Shown: positions 34,016 to 44,188, counted from the stretch's first letter. The stretch: DNA of 64,000 nucleotides from Bacteroidota bacterium (GCA_018267915.1 JAFDXN010000060.1:124001-188000), one strand, 5' to 3'. Numbers and translations: made by a program. Notes: a model not told the origin generated them from the letters alone.

Positions 34016-35600
34016 ACTGTTCACAGAAATAGACCAGACCACATCTACCAACGAAAAGATACATGCGCTGGTCCGCTATTTCGAAACGGCGGATCCCAAA
34101 GATGCCGTTTGGACAGTAGCATTGTTGACAGGTAAACGCCCGAAGCGTACTGTGAAAACCGGCGAGCTATGGACATGGTGTGGTGAACTGCTGGATATGC
34201 CTTCATGGCTTTTCGCGGAATCTTATCACATGGTTGGCGATCTCGCTGAAACCATTACACTTTTGCTTCCTCCTTCCGAAGAGCACATTGAATACTCGCT
34301 TCACCAGGTGCTGCTTTCGCTTATTGCACTAGGCGATAAAAACGAAGCACAGCGTCGGGAGTATATCACGAGTATGTGGCAACACCTGCCGCCTGGGGAG
34401 TTGTTTGTGTTTAATAAGCTCATTACCGGTGGCTTCCGCATGGGGGTTTCAGATAAGATAGTGATCAAGGCGCTGGCAAAACACTTCAGTGTCGATGAGA
34501 ATATAGTTGCGCACCGGCTTACGGGCAGTTGGGATGCGCGTACTGTGTCGTTGAACGAATTGATAACGATTGAAGGCGACAGTGCAGATATTTCAAAGCC
34601 TTATCCTTTCTACCTCGCATACCCGCTGGAGACCGATCCTCATGAGCTTGGCGAAGTAAGCGAGTGGCAGGTAGAGCGGAAGTACGATGGCATTCGCGGC
34701 CAGATCATCGTGCGCGACAGTCAGCTCTTTGTATGGAGCAGGGGAGAAGACCTACTCACGGAAAAGTTCGTAGAGTTTCATCCCTTGGTGGGGATCCTGC
34801 CCAACGGTACGGTAATAGATGGGGAAATACTGCCCATGGTAGGCGACAGGATACAGCCCTTTCACGTGATGCAAACACGTACCGGCCGGAAGAACATTAC
34901 AAAAAAAGTCCTTCAGGAAGCGCCGCTCGTGATGCTCTGTTACGACCTGCTGGAAAATGATGGCATCGACATCCGTCATTTGTCTTTGCAGGAGCGCCGG
35001 CAGTTACTTGAAGAAGTAATAATGAATGCAAAGCACAGGCTAAACGATTTGCCCTTACATCTTTCCCCCATCGTGCAGGTCGATAGCTGGGAGAATGTCA
35101 TCGCTGAGCGTCAGCGTTCACGAGAGTTCAATTGCGAAGGCTTGATGCTGAAGCGAAAGAACAGTGATTATAAAACCGGCCGCCGCCGCGGCGACTGGTG
35201 GAAATGGAAGGTCGATCCTTTTTCCATTGACGGCGTGCTTATCTATGCACAGCGGGGCCATGGTCGCCGGGCGAATCTCTATACCGATTTTACCTTCGCG
35301 GTTTGGGACGGCGACGAATTGGTGCCTTTTGCAAAAGCCTATTCCGGCCTCACGGACAAGGAACTGGTAGAGGTTGACACCTGGATCAAGAAAAATACAT
35401 TGGATAAGTTTGGCCCGGTACGCAGCGTTACGCCGCTGCAGGTTTTCGAGATAGGCTTCGAAGGCATCAATCCCTCCCCGCGCCATCGTTCGGGCATCGC
35501 TCTGCGTTTTCCCCGTATATTGCGCTGGAGAAAGGACAAGACAGTGAAGGAGGCCAACACCAGGGCTGACCTGCTGGAACTGCTGAAAGCACAATTGTGA
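33999..35600 (+). CDS. ATP-dependent DNA ligase (ligase-associated operon type)
   Basis: 533 residues. It seals nicks using ATP, separate from the NAD-dependent LigA used in replication. The N-terminal ~200 residues are the helical DNA-binding domain. The nucleotidyltransferase motif I is KYDGIRG with AMP-accepting Lys228, followed by IDGEILPM, the motif IV-V region CEGLMLKRKNSDYKTGRR and WWKWK. A C-terminal OB fold (YAQRGHGRRANLYTDFTFAVW ...) includes FPRILRWRKDK. This is the LigB/PP_1105-like group found with exonuclease, helicase and phosphoesterase. The helicase start overlaps its stop by four bases (GTGA). Confidence 0.94.
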   Translation: MRAFSKLFTEIDQTTSTNEKIHALVRYFETADPKDAVWTVALLTGKRPKRTVKTGELWTWCGELLDMPSWLFAESYHMVGDLAETITLLLPPSEEHIEYSLHQVLLSLIALGDKNEAQRREYITSMWQHLPPGELFVFNKLITGGFRMGVSDKIVIKALAKHFSVDENIVAHRLTGSWDARTVSLNELITIEGDSADISKPYPFYLAYPLETDPHELGEVSEWQVERKYDGIRGQIIVRDSQLFVWSRGEDLLTEKFVEFHPLVGILPNGTVIDGEILPMVGDRIQPFHVMQTRTGRKNITKKVLQEAPLVMLCYDLLENDGIDIRHLSLQERRQLLEEVIMNAKHRLNDLPLHLSPIVQVDSWENVIAERQRSREFNCEGLMLKRKNSDYKTGRRRGDWWKWKVDPFSIDGVLIYAQRGHGRRANLYTDFTFAVWDGDELVPFAKAYSGLTDKELVEVDTWIKKNTLDKFGPVRSVTPLQVFEIGFEGINPSPRHRSGIALRFPRILRWRKDKTVKEANTRADLLELLKAQL

Positions 35601-38023
35601 AAAAACAACACGACATAGCGCAGGAGTGGTTTACCCGCAACAATTGGCAGCCGCATAAATTTCAACAAGATACCTGGGACGCCATCACCAGCGGATATTC
35701 GGGGCTTTTAAATGCGCCCACCGGCTTTGGTAAAACCTACGCTATATGGTTCGGTGTGCTGCAGGCTTACTTCGCAAAGAAAAAGCGCCCTTCCGGGCTG
35801 CATTGCCTATGGCTCACGCCTTTGCGCGCACTCTCCAAAGAAATATATTACTCCACCCAGCGGGTAAGTGACGAACTGGGCCTCGATTATGATATTGCGC
35901 TTCGCACAGGCGATACCTCGCAGAAGGAACGCGTAAAGCAAAAGAAAAAAATGCCGCATGGCATGATCACCACACCCGAAAGTGTGCATCTTTTATTAGC
36001 TCAGAAAGACTACACACAAACTTTCAAAAACCTCGAGTTTGTAGTTGTCGACGAGTGGCATGAGCTACTGGGGACTAAACGTGGTGTACTGATCGAGTTA
36101 GCTTTGGCTCGCTTAAAGGCATTGAATCCAAAATTGAAAGTATGGGGCATCTCAGCCACCATCGGCAATATAGAAGAAGCTAAAGAAATATTGCTTGGAA
36201 CAGAACCCGGCAAGAACAAGTTGATCCGCTCCAATCTCGAAAAGAAGATACAGATCGAAACGCTTTTGCCCGATGAGATCGAAACCTATCCATGGGCCGG
36301 GCATTTAGGGATCCAGCTGCTCGATAAAATATTGCCTGTTATTCATAACAGCAATACCACCCTCATCTTCACCAATGTGCGTTCCCAATGCGAGATATGG
36401 TATCAGCGCTTGCTTGATGCCGACCCTTCACTTGCGGGACAGATAGCTATTCATCATGGCTCCTTAGGGGAAGAAGTGCGGCTGTGGGTCGAGAACGCAT
36501 TGCACGATGGTTTGCTAAAGGCCGTAGTGTGTACCAGCAGCCTCGATCTGGGCGTCGATTTCCGCCCTGTTGATACCGTGATACAAATTGGTTCTCCTAA
36601 GGGTGTTGCACGCTTCATGCAGCGTGCAGGCCGTAGTGGCCACCAGCCCGGTGCCATCAGCAAAATATATTTCCTGCCCACACACTCATTGGAGATCATC
36701 GAGGGCAGCGCCATGCGCTATGCTATTGCGCACAAGCAGATAGAGCAGCGGGTTCCGTACATCCGCTCCTTCGATGTGCTCATTCAGTTCATGGTGACAC
36801 TTGCTATTTCCGATGGTTTTCGTCCCGACGAATTATATGAAGAGGTTATAAAGACACACTGTTTTGAATCCATAAGCCGCGAAGAGTTCAACTGGTGTCT
36901 TGCCTTTATCACCAAGGGTGGCAAATCGCTCGACAACTATGACGAGTTTCACAAAGTGGTCGTGGTGGATGGGGTGTATCGTGTGGTTAGTCGCAGAGTA
37001 GCCATGCGGCATAGGTTGAATATCGGCGTTATCGTCAGCGACAGTATGTTGCATGTCAAATATCTGGGGGGCAAAAAGATCGGTATGGTTGAAGAGTGGT
37101 TTCTGTCGCGTATGAGCCCCGGCGACGTGTTTTGGTTCGCTGGACTTAACCTGGAGCTTGTACGCATAAAAGACATGACGGCCTTCGTCCGCAAAAGCAC
37201 CAAGGGCAAGGGCATATTTCCCTCATGGCAGGGCGGGCGTATGTCACTTTCATCACAACTTACAGATGCCATCCGTTTAAAATTAGATGAGTATCACAAG
37301 CGTAAGGTAAAAGACATAGAGCAGGTTAAGCTGGTACCACTCTTCGAGCGACAGGAGGCGGTATCCTGCCTGCCCGATGTTGACGAACTGCTGATCGAAA
37401 AAGCAAAGACACAGGAGGGCTACCACGTGTTCATCTATTCCTTTGAGGGCCGCAATGTACACGAAGGGCTTTCGGCTTTGCTGGCTTATCGCATAGCCCA
37501 AAGCAAGCCTATGACCTTTTCGCTAGGTTTCAACGACTATGGCTTCGAGCTTCTTAGCGACCAGGAGATTCCCATTGAGGAAGCTTTGCAAAATGGCCTG
37601 TTCAATACCGGGCACCTGCTCGCCGATATCTATGCCAGCGTCAATATTGTTGAAATGGCACGCCGGAAGTTCCGCGATATCGCTACTATCTCCGGCCTGG
37701 TGATCAGCAATTACCCAGGCAAGCAAACGAAGACCCGCCATATACAAGCGAATTCCGAGCTATTTTTCAAGGTCTTCGAAGACTATGAGAAAGATAACCT
37801 CCTTCTGCAGGAAGCCTACGAAGAGGTAATGACTTTCCAGATGGAGCAGGTACGCCTTATGAGGGCGCTCGAACGTATGCAGAAACAAAAAATAATCATA
37901 AAAGAATTGCAGCAGTTAAGTCCCTTCTGTTTCCCGATATTTGCAGAGCGTTTCCGCGAGAAGCTTAGTAATGAGCCTTTCGAAGTGCGGGTGCGCAGGT
38001 TAATCGAGCAGGAGCGGAAATAA
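35597..38023 (+). CDS. Ligase-associated DEXH-box helicase (Lhr-core type)
   Basis: 808 residues. A superfamily 2 helicase with Walker A NAPTGFGKTYAIW (residues ~30-45), Walker B VVVDEWHELLG (DEWH), the SAT-type motif WGISATIGN, and motif VI QRAGRSGHQPG, followed by the Lhr-specific winged-helix and beta-barrel core domain. It translocates on single-stranded DNA and is thought to prepare repair substrates. The start codon is GTG at 35597, overlapping the ligase stop. The C-terminal ~180 residues carry the large DUF-type module usual for this family. The next gene starts 6 bases after its stop. Confidence 0.94.
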   Translation: MKKQHDIAQEWFTRNNWQPHKFQQDTWDAITSGYSGLLNAPTGFGKTYAIWFGVLQAYFAKKKRPSGLHCLWLTPLRALSKEIYYSTQRVSDELGLDYDIALRTGDTSQKERVKQKKKMPHGMITTPESVHLLLAQKDYTQTFKNLEFVVVDEWHELLGTKRGVLIELALARLKALNPKLKVWGISATIGNIEEAKEILLGTEPGKNKLIRSNLEKKIQIETLLPDEIETYPWAGHLGIQLLDKILPVIHNSNTTLIFTNVRSQCEIWYQRLLDADPSLAGQIAIHHGSLGEEVRLWVENALHDGLLKAVVCTSSLDLGVDFRPVDTVIQIGSPKGVARFMQRAGRSGHQPGAISKIYFLPTHSLEIIEGSAMRYAIAHKQIEQRVPYIRSFDVLIQFMVTLAISDGFRPDELYEEVIKTHCFESISREEFNWCLAFITKGGKSLDNYDEFHKVVVVDGVYRVVSRRVAMRHRLNIGVIVSDSMLHVKYLGGKKIGMVEEWFLSRMSPGDVFWFAGLNLELVRIKDMTAFVRKSTKGKGIFPSWQGGRMSLSSQLTDAIRLKLDEYHKRKVKDIEQVKLVPLFERQEAVSCLPDVDELLIEKAKTQEGYHVFIYSFEGRNVHEGLSALLAYRIAQSKPMTFSLGFNDYGFELLSDQEIPIEEALQNGLFNTGHLLADIYASVNIVEMARRKFRDIATISGLVISNYPGKQTKTRHIQANSELFFKVFEDYEKDNLLLQEAYEEVMTFQMEQVRLMRALERMQKQKIIIKELQQLSPFCFPIFAERFREKLSNEPFEVRVRRLIEQERK

Positions 38024-38028
38024 ATTTT

Positions 38029-38664
38029 ATGCAGGTCACATTACAGGGTAAGCCGTTTACATTTTTGCCCGAAAAAGCATTGTATAACATCCAGGAATCT
38101 ATATTAATTATAGCCGATCTGCATCTCGGCAAGGTCAACCATTTCCGCAAAGAAGGTATCTCCATGCCGCTCAATGCGCAGCAGGGCGATTACCTCAATC
38201 TAAAGCATTTGCTCGACAAGGTCCGGCCTGCAAAAGTGTATTTCCTGGGTGATCTTTTCCACAGTGACTACAATTATGACTGGCATCATTTCGAAGCATT
38301 GATAGGTTCCTACACGGATATTGAATTCACACTCATAAAGGGTAATCACGATTTTGTAGATGTGGAGAAGTTTGAGCGTCTGGGGTTACATATTGTAAAG
38401 GAACTGCTCGAGGATGAGTACTTCATTTATTCTCATCAGCCGGTCAGCTTCGAGCACGATAAGCTCAATATTGCAGGCCATATTCACCCTGGTATAGCGC
38501 TCAGTGGCCGCGCCAATCAGTCTGCCCGCATTCCCTGCTTTTACCTATATGACGGCCTGTTGCTCCTTCCGGCCTTCGGCACGCTCACGGGTTATTGCAT
38601 CATGGATCGGATTCAGGAAGCGCAGGTATTTGCGGTACTGCCCGGGGAGGTTCGGGAAATTTAA
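38029..38664 (+). CDS. pdeM: Ligase-associated phosphoesterase PdeM
   Basis: 211 residues, calcineurin-like metallophosphoesterase and last gene of the repair operon. Metal-site motifs are in order: IADLHLGKVNHFRKEG (Asp-x-His), FLGDLFHSDYNYD, KGNHDF, YSHQP and GHIHPG. Orthologues in the Pseudomonas putida cluster are manganese-dependent phosphodiesterases/endonucleases. It probably cleans DNA ends together with the upstream exonuclease and ligase. No signal peptide. It begins 6 bases after the helicase gene. No hairpin terminator follows; instead there is a short CTTTGCG-type repeat at 38684-38716. Confidence 0.92.
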   Translation: MQVTLQGKPFTFLPEKALYNIQESILIIADLHLGKVNHFRKEGISMPLNAQQGDYLNLKHLLDKVRPAKVYFLGDLFHSDYNYDWHHFEALIGSYTDIEFTLIKGNHDFVDVEKFERLGLHIVKELLEDEYFIYSHQPVSFEHDKLNIAGHIHPGIALSGRANQSARIPCFYLYDGLLLLPAFGTLTGYCIMDRIQEAQVFAVLPGEVREI

Positions 38665-38683
38665 CCAAAGAATTGATCTGACC

Positions 38684-38716
38684 GCACTCCTTTGCGTCTT
38701 AGCGCCTTTGCGGTTA
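38684..38716. repeat. Short CTTTGCG/CTTAGCG-type repeat
   Basis: Three imperfect units of about 11 bases built on CTTTGCG-TCTTAGCGC-CTTTGCGG lie between pdeM and the DUF1569 gene. Very similar C-T-T-T-G-C-G repeats are scattered in intergenic regions of many bacterial genomes. Here the last unit doubles as a possible -33 TTTG. Confidence 0.55.
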
Positions 38717-38740
38717 AACGTTCGGTAATCCCTATCTTAG
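38707..38740 (+). promoter_or_regulatory. Possible promoter of the DUF1569 gene
   Basis: TTTG (38707-38710), a 22-base spacer, then TATCTTAG (38733-38740), one mismatch from the -7 consensus. The ATG is 8 bases after it. Confidence 0.45.
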
Positions 38741-38747
38741 CCCCGCC

Positions 38748-39194
38748 ATGTACGTTAATATCCACACACAGGTAGGTCGTGATTACCTCTATGGCCGGCT
38801 CGAAAAATTAACGCCCGACACCTTACCATTGTATGGGCAAATGACCTGCCATCAGATGCTATGCCATATTGGAGATCTTTTCCGTATGGCAAAGGGCGAA
38901 ATGAAGGCGCTTGAATATGGTGCAATCCCTGCAGCGGACATCCATGCCATATCAAAAGCTGGTAAAACCGTTCCGGTTCCTAAAGGTTTCGATCAGGTAA
39001 AAGGGGAGGGTACGCAACCAACCCATTTTAATAAAGATGTCGATACACTAAAGCAACTCATCGACGAGTTCAACAGTTTTCCTGAAGATCAGCCCTTCGC
39101 CGAGCATCCTTACTTCGGGCAAATGACCAAATCGGAGTGGCAAGGCCTCGCCAACTACCATATTAATTACCACCTGGAGCAGTTCGGTGTATGA
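38748..39194 (+). CDS. DUF1569/DinB-like protein
   Basis: 148 residues, cytoplasmic helical bundle. MTCHQMLCHIGDLFRMAKGE near residue 30-50 and the C-terminal LANYHINYHLEQFG give the three-His pattern of the DinB/DUF1569 metal site, with an E-H-P-Y-F-G-x-M-T segment before the last helix that is common in DUF1569. Function is unknown; relatives are thiol-dependent transferases or damage-inducible proteins. It follows the DNA repair operon by 83 bases and has a candidate promoter of its own, so membership of that operon is doubtful. Confidence 0.78.
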   Translation: MYVNIHTQVGRDYLYGRLEKLTPDTLPLYGQMTCHQMLCHIGDLFRMAKGEMKALEYGAIPAADIHAISKAGKTVPVPKGFDQVKGEGTQPTHFNKDVDTLKQLIDEFNSFPEDQPFAEHPYFGQMTKSEWQGLANYHINYHLEQFGV

Positions 39195-39250
39195 TGCGTC
39201 ACGTTATCGGGAGCTAGTGAAAAGTATATTTCTTTAAATCAATTTAGCGT

Positions 39251-39272
39251 CCGACCTTTGTGAGGAGGTCGG
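39251..39272 (+). terminator. Possible terminator hairpin after the DUF1569 gene
   Basis: A perfect 7-bp GC-rich stem with an eight-base loop, followed only by a weak pyrimidine/T stretch (CCTCTTTCATT). It lies 57 bases after the stop. Confidence 0.4.
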
Positions 39273-39520
39273 CCTCTTTCATTGTCTTTAACAATGGAAA
39301 GTTCGTTCCTTCATATGAATTGCCCAGGTGCTAAGCTGTTTTTTCCTGAAAGGAAAGAACAGGAAATAACTATTAATCCTATGTATACTGAAAAGCAACA
39401 TTTTACGAGGCCTCAGCCAAAAAAACAGGAAATAACTTTTCCGCAGGAAACGGAAATAACAGAAGCCCTGACTTTTCTCTTTATTATATCCGTTCACTGA
39501 CCGACATCATATCCAAACTT

Positions 39521-39528
39521 TACATTTG
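39521..39528 (+). promoter_or_regulatory. -7 promoter element of the PD40 gene
   Basis: TACATTTG is an exact -7 match, 65 bases before the ATG at 39594. A longer in-frame start at 39537 would lie right at the transcription start, so it is less likely. Confidence 0.55.
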
Positions 39529-39593
39529 CCTGACAAATGCCTTCGTATTTCAGAACCTATGATACTAGCTTTGCAGCCATCGATTTTCGCATT

Positions 39594-40715
39594 ATGAAAA
39601 AATCATCAGCCTCGTTTTTGCCCCTCATTCTTGCACTGTGTTGCAGCATTGCCTCAAAAGCCCAGGCTCCTAAGGACTTTGTGCTAAGAACGCCTGAGAA
39701 CGTTCATCCGCCTGTCAAAGACATGTCCTATCCCGACGAGAAGCATTTTAAAAATATGCGGCAGCTCACCTTTGGTGGCGATAATGCTGAAGCTTATTTT
39801 GCTCCCGACGGTAAAAGCATCACTTTTCAACGGACCAATCCCAAAGAGGGACTGAATTGCGACCAGATATTTTTTGGACCGCTGCCACATGGCAATGAGC
39901 CTATGCACTACAAAATGGTAAGCACGGGCCGCGGCCGCACCACCTGCGCTTATATAATGCCCGATGGTAAGCACTTCCTTTACGCATCTACGCACAAAGC
40001 GGCCGATACCTGTCCGCCTGTACCGGATAGGAAAGTGATCAAGAAGTATGTATGGCCCATCTATGATAGCTACGACATCTTTGTAGCCGATATGCGGGGC
40101 ACTATCAAAAAGCAACTCACCAATACGCCCGGTTACGATGCCGAAGCCACTGTCTCTCCCAAGGGTGACAAGATACTGTTCACCTCTATGCGCAATGGTG
40201 ACCTGGATATCTATATAATGAACATCGATGGCACTAATGTGAGACAGCTGACCAATACGCTTGGCTACGATGGGGGCGCGTGTTTCTCGCCCGATGGCAG
40301 CAAGATCGTTTGGCGTGCGTCCCGTCCTAAAACAGAAGCAGAAATAAAGGAATACAAAGAGCTGCTCTCGAAGGGTCTCGTGATGCCTACACAGATGGAG
40401 ATTTTCGTAGCAGATACCAGTGGCCGCAACGTGCAACAGGTAACGCACCTCGGCAAAGCTAACTGGGCGCCCTCGTTTGCCCCCGACGGCAAGCGCATCA
40501 TATTTGCATCAGACTATGAATATGAAAAAGGGTTTCCCTTCAATCTCTACATGATAAATGTCGATGGCACAGGCCTGGAAAAATTGTCACACGACGGCAG
40601 TTTTGATGCGTTCCCCATGTTCTCACCCGATGGCAAGAAGCTCATTTTCAGCTCTAACCGTAACAATGGCGGTGGCCATGACACGAATGTTTTCATTTGC
40701 GACTGGGTCGAGTAA
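39594..40715 (+). CDS. TolB-like PD40 beta-propeller secreted protein
   Basis: 373 residues from the ATG at 39594, which begins a signal peptide (MKKSSASFLPLILALCC ... SKAQ). The mature part is made of WD40-like PD40 repeats with the TolB pattern A/SPDGKKI-x-F-x-S: YFAPDGKSITFQRT, VSPKGDKILFTSMRNGDLDIY, FSPDGSKIVWRAS, FAPDGKRIIFASDYEY and FSPDGKKLIFSSNRN, separated by NIDGTNVRQLTN-like strands. About six blades form a propeller. It lacks the N-terminal TolB domain, so it is not TolB itself. Such periplasmic propellers bind proteins or small ligands. The partner is unknown. Confidence 0.85.
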   Translation: MKKSSASFLPLILALCCSIASKAQAPKDFVLRTPENVHPPVKDMSYPDEKHFKNMRQLTFGGDNAEAYFAPDGKSITFQRTNPKEGLNCDQIFFGPLPHGNEPMHYKMVSTGRGRTTCAYIMPDGKHFLYASTHKAADTCPPVPDRKVIKKYVWPIYDSYDIFVADMRGTIKKQLTNTPGYDAEATVSPKGDKILFTSMRNGDLDIYIMNIDGTNVRQLTNTLGYDGGACFSPDGSKIVWRASRPKTEAEIKEYKELLSKGLVMPTQMEIFVADTSGRNVQQVTHLGKANWAPSFAPDGKRIIFASDYEYEKGFPFNLYMINVDGTGLEKLSHDGSFDAFPMFSPDGKKLIFSSNRNNGGGHDTNVFICDWVE

Positions 40716-40762
40716 TAAATTCTTTATGTAAGAATTTGCGCCCGCACGTGTATATTTAAGCT

Positions 40763-41140
40763 ATGAAAATGCTGCTGAGTTTCCTGGTGGTGGGTGTCGG
40801 AGGTTTCTTCGGCAGTATGGCGCGCTACGGGCTCAGTTATCTGATAAAAAACATCACCGATAGTACTTTTCCTTACGGTACGTTCGCTATCAACATTTTG
40901 GGTTGTTTTATCATTGGCCTGTTATTTGGTCTCGGCACCAGGGTGTCATTATTACAGGGTAATGGATGGCTCTTTTGGGCCAGCGGATTTTGCGGTGGTT
41001 TCACCACATTCTCTACCTTTGCCCTGGATAACATGGACCTTATCGATAAGCAACTATCTCTTCAGGCAATATTGTATACGGTGCTCAGCGTTGCAGCAGG
41101 TTTGCTGCTCTGCAAGCTGGGAATCGAAATAACCAGGTAA
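40763..41140 (+). CDS. crcB: Fluoride channel CrcB/Fluc
   Basis: 125 residues with four membrane helices, the size of a single-domain Fluc channel that works as a dual-topology dimer and expels fluoride. Motifs GGFFGSMARYG, NILGCFIIGLLFG and GFCGGFTTFSTF (the Phe/Thr/Ser fluoride-track residues) are intact. No fluoride riboswitch could be recognised in the 47-base spacer upstream. The cytidine deaminase gene starts 12 bases downstream on the same strand, so both are probably one transcript although unrelated in function. Confidence 0.94.
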   Translation: MKMLLSFLVVGVGGFFGSMARYGLSYLIKNITDSTFPYGTFAINILGCFIIGLLFGLGTRVSLLQGNGWLFWASGFCGGFTTFSTFALDNMDLIDKQLSLQAILYTVLSVAAGLLLCKLGIEITR

Positions 41141-41152
41141 CATTATAACACC

Positions 41153-41638
41153 ATGCAAAACTTTCAGTTCCCATATCAACGTTTAGTGAAGACAGAGCTG
41201 TCACCAGAGATACAGGAGCTTGTAGCGGCTGCCGAGGCGGTCGCGGAGCATGCCTATGCGCCTTATTCACACTTCAAAGTGGGCGCTGCGTTGCTGCTGG
41301 CCGACGGGAGTATGGTAACGGGCAATAATCACGAAAATGCTTCTTACCCGGTAGGCATATGCGCTGAACGTGCAGCTCTTTCGGCATTGGACATGAATGA
41401 TACAGCGAATAAGGTGAAGGCTATTGTTGTGACGTACAGGCCCGGTCAGCAAACACACAACAGCCCGGTGGCACCCTGCGGTATGTGCCGGCAGGCCATT
41501 CTCGAGGTGCAGCAATGGCAGCAGCAGCCGATAGCAATGTATATGTATGGGCCTGATGGCGAAGTGATATTTGTGGAGAATGCAGCTTTCCTGCTGCCAT
41601 TTGCCTTTGGTAGCGGCGATTTCCATACAGTAAAGTAG
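41153..41638 (+). CDS. cdd: Cytidine deaminase
   Basis: 161 residues, cytoplasmic pyrimidine salvage enzyme converting cytidine and deoxycytidine to uridine and deoxyuridine. The zinc site of the homotetrameric class is complete: GICAERAAL (Cys ligand and catalytic Glu) and APCGMCRQAI (two Cys ligands). N-terminal YAPYSHFKVGAALL and NHENASYP bind the nucleoside. About 25 extra residues at the start compared with the shortest bacterial enzymes. The gene follows crcB by 12 bases. Confidence 0.94.
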   Translation: MQNFQFPYQRLVKTELSPEIQELVAAAEAVAEHAYAPYSHFKVGAALLLADGSMVTGNNHENASYPVGICAERAALSALDMNDTANKVKAIVVTYRPGQQTHNSPVAPCGMCRQAILEVQQWQQQPIAMYMYGPDGEVIFVENAAFLLPFAFGSGDFHTVK

Positions 41639-41657
41639 TATATGAGTACATTTTCCT

Positions 41658-41689
41658 TTTGATTAATACCTAGCTGTTTGCTAATTTAG
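41658..41689 (+). promoter_or_regulatory. Promoter of odhB
   Basis: TTTG (41658-41661), a 20-base spacer, then TAATTTAG (41682-41689), one mismatch from TAnnTTTG. The start codon is at 41712. Confidence 0.5.
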
Positions 41690-41711
41690 CGGCGGCAATT
41701 TTTGTTTTTTC

Positions 41712-42956
<1,245 letters not shown>

Positions 42957-43030
42957 TTCAAATACGTACTTTTACCCTGCATGCCCTCGCAGCTTAATTG
43001 ATCATTTTTTTGACTTTTTTTTAATCGTCG

Positions 43031-44188
43031 ATGCAATATATCTGGGAACACATCAGGACCATCCTGGACACCTACAAGGGAGGTGCTCCGTTATCTTATT
43101 TCCTCAAAAACTATTTCAAACAGTTTCCTATACTAGGCAGCCGCGATAGGAAGATACTGAGCGAGATGGCCTATAACTGGTACCGTTGCGAAAAAGGGAT
43201 GCCGCCCGAAATGCCGTTTGAGGAGAAGGTGATCGCCGCGCTATACCTATGCGGTACGCAGACAAAACTAATTGAACCGATCGTGGAAGGACCGTTGCAG
43301 TCGTTGTGGCTGAGCCCCGGCAATGACCGCATAGCCGTGTTGGATAAGAACGGTATCACCTTTCATCTGCACGACATATTCCCGAGCAACTACGAGTTGT
43401 CGGATGGAATAAGTACTGAAGATTGGCGATACTCGATGCTGGTGCAGCCCGATCTTTTCATACGTGTGCGCAAAAAGCAGGAACGCATAACGACATTGCT
43501 TCACCAGAACGGTATAATTTATCAATGGCTGTTTGAAAACTGTCTTGCACTACCCAATGGTGTAGCTATAGATAAAATACTGCAGGCCGATGATTACGTG
43601 GTGCAGGACGCATCTTCACAAATGACAGGAAATGTCTTCCAGCCGAAAGCAGGTGAGGACTGGTATGACTGCTGTGCGGGCGCCGGCGGCAAATCGCTGC
43701 TGCTAAAGGATATGCAGCCTGATATTAAACTTACCGTTTCCGACAAGCGCGGTACTGTTCTGGATAATCTTGAAGATCGGTTCAGGTTGTATCACCACAA
43801 GCTTCCGGAATCTTTCCTGATCGATCTGACAGATGAGGAGCAACTGGAGTTGTCATTCGACGATCAGAAATTCGATACGATCATTTGCGACGTGCCGTGC
43901 ACAGGCTCGGGTACATGGGCCCGCACACCGGAGCAGCTATATTTCTTTGATCCTGCCAGCCTTGAGCACGTAACTAATACCCAGCGCACCATTGCCACTA
44001 ATGTAGCAAAATATATTAAGCCGGGTGGAAGGCTGATCTATATTACGTGCTCGGTATTCAAAGCAGAGAATGAGGATGTTGTCAATCACCTCGCCAGTGA
44101 AACCTCTTTAAAGATCGAGCACACCGAACTCATCAATGGCCTCGACTACAAAGCCGATAGCATGTTTGTGAGTGTACTGCACAACTAG
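43031..44188 (+). CDS. RsmB/NSUN-type RNA (cytosine-5) methyltransferase
   Basis: 385 residues. The N-terminal ~130 residues resemble the NusB-like/RsmB region (FLKNYFKQFPILGSRDRKILSEMAYNWYR). The C-terminal domain is the NOL1/NOP2/Sun methyltransferase fold: SAM motif DCCAGAGGKSLLL, acidic motif VSDKRG, motif IV CDVPCTGSGTWAR (proline-cysteine) and motif VI ITCSVFKAENEDVV with the catalytic Cys. It probably makes m5C in 16S rRNA, but the exact position is not readable. It overlaps the converging subtilase stop by 4 bases. No other start is better than this ATG. Confidence 0.88.
   Translation: MQYIWEHIRTILDTYKGGAPLSYFLKNYFKQFPILGSRDRKILSEMAYNWYRCEKGMPPEMPFEEKVIAALYLCGTQTKLIEPIVEGPLQSLWLSPGNDRIAVLDKNGITFHLHDIFPSNYELSDGISTEDWRYSMLVQPDLFIRVRKKQERITTLLHQNGIIYQWLFENCLALPNGVAIDKILQADDYVVQDASSQMTGNVFQPKAGEDWYDCCAGAGGKSLLLKDMQPDIKLTVSDKRGTVLDNLEDRFRLYHHKLPESFLIDLTDEEQLELSFDDQKFDTIICDVPCTGSGTWARTPEQLYFFDPASLEHVTNTQRTIATNVAKYIKPGGRLIYITCSVFKAENEDVVNHLASETSLKIEHTELINGLDYKADSMFVSVLHN

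Larger units (their letters stand above)
39195..39593. other. Intergenic region with short repeats, no supported gene
   Basis: 399 bases without a convincing gene. A 7-bp hairpin (39251-39257 with 39266-39272) could end the DUF1569 transcript. A 13-base direct repeat (ACAGGAAATAACT) occurs near 39360 and 39426, with a shorter GGAAATAAC copy following. Open frames of ~70 codons on both strands (39282-39500 +, 39288-39497 -) show repeat-derived residues only and no family features. The last part holds the promoter of the PD40 gene. Confidence 0.6.

Noticed and set aside
39282..39500. A 72-residue ORF with repeated QEIT residues
   Set aside because: The residues follow from short DNA repeats, the opposite strand is equally open, and there is no promoter, signal or family support.
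40716..40762. Fluoride riboswitch before crcB
   Set aside because: The 47-base spacer is too short and lacks the conserved fluoride-aptamer core.
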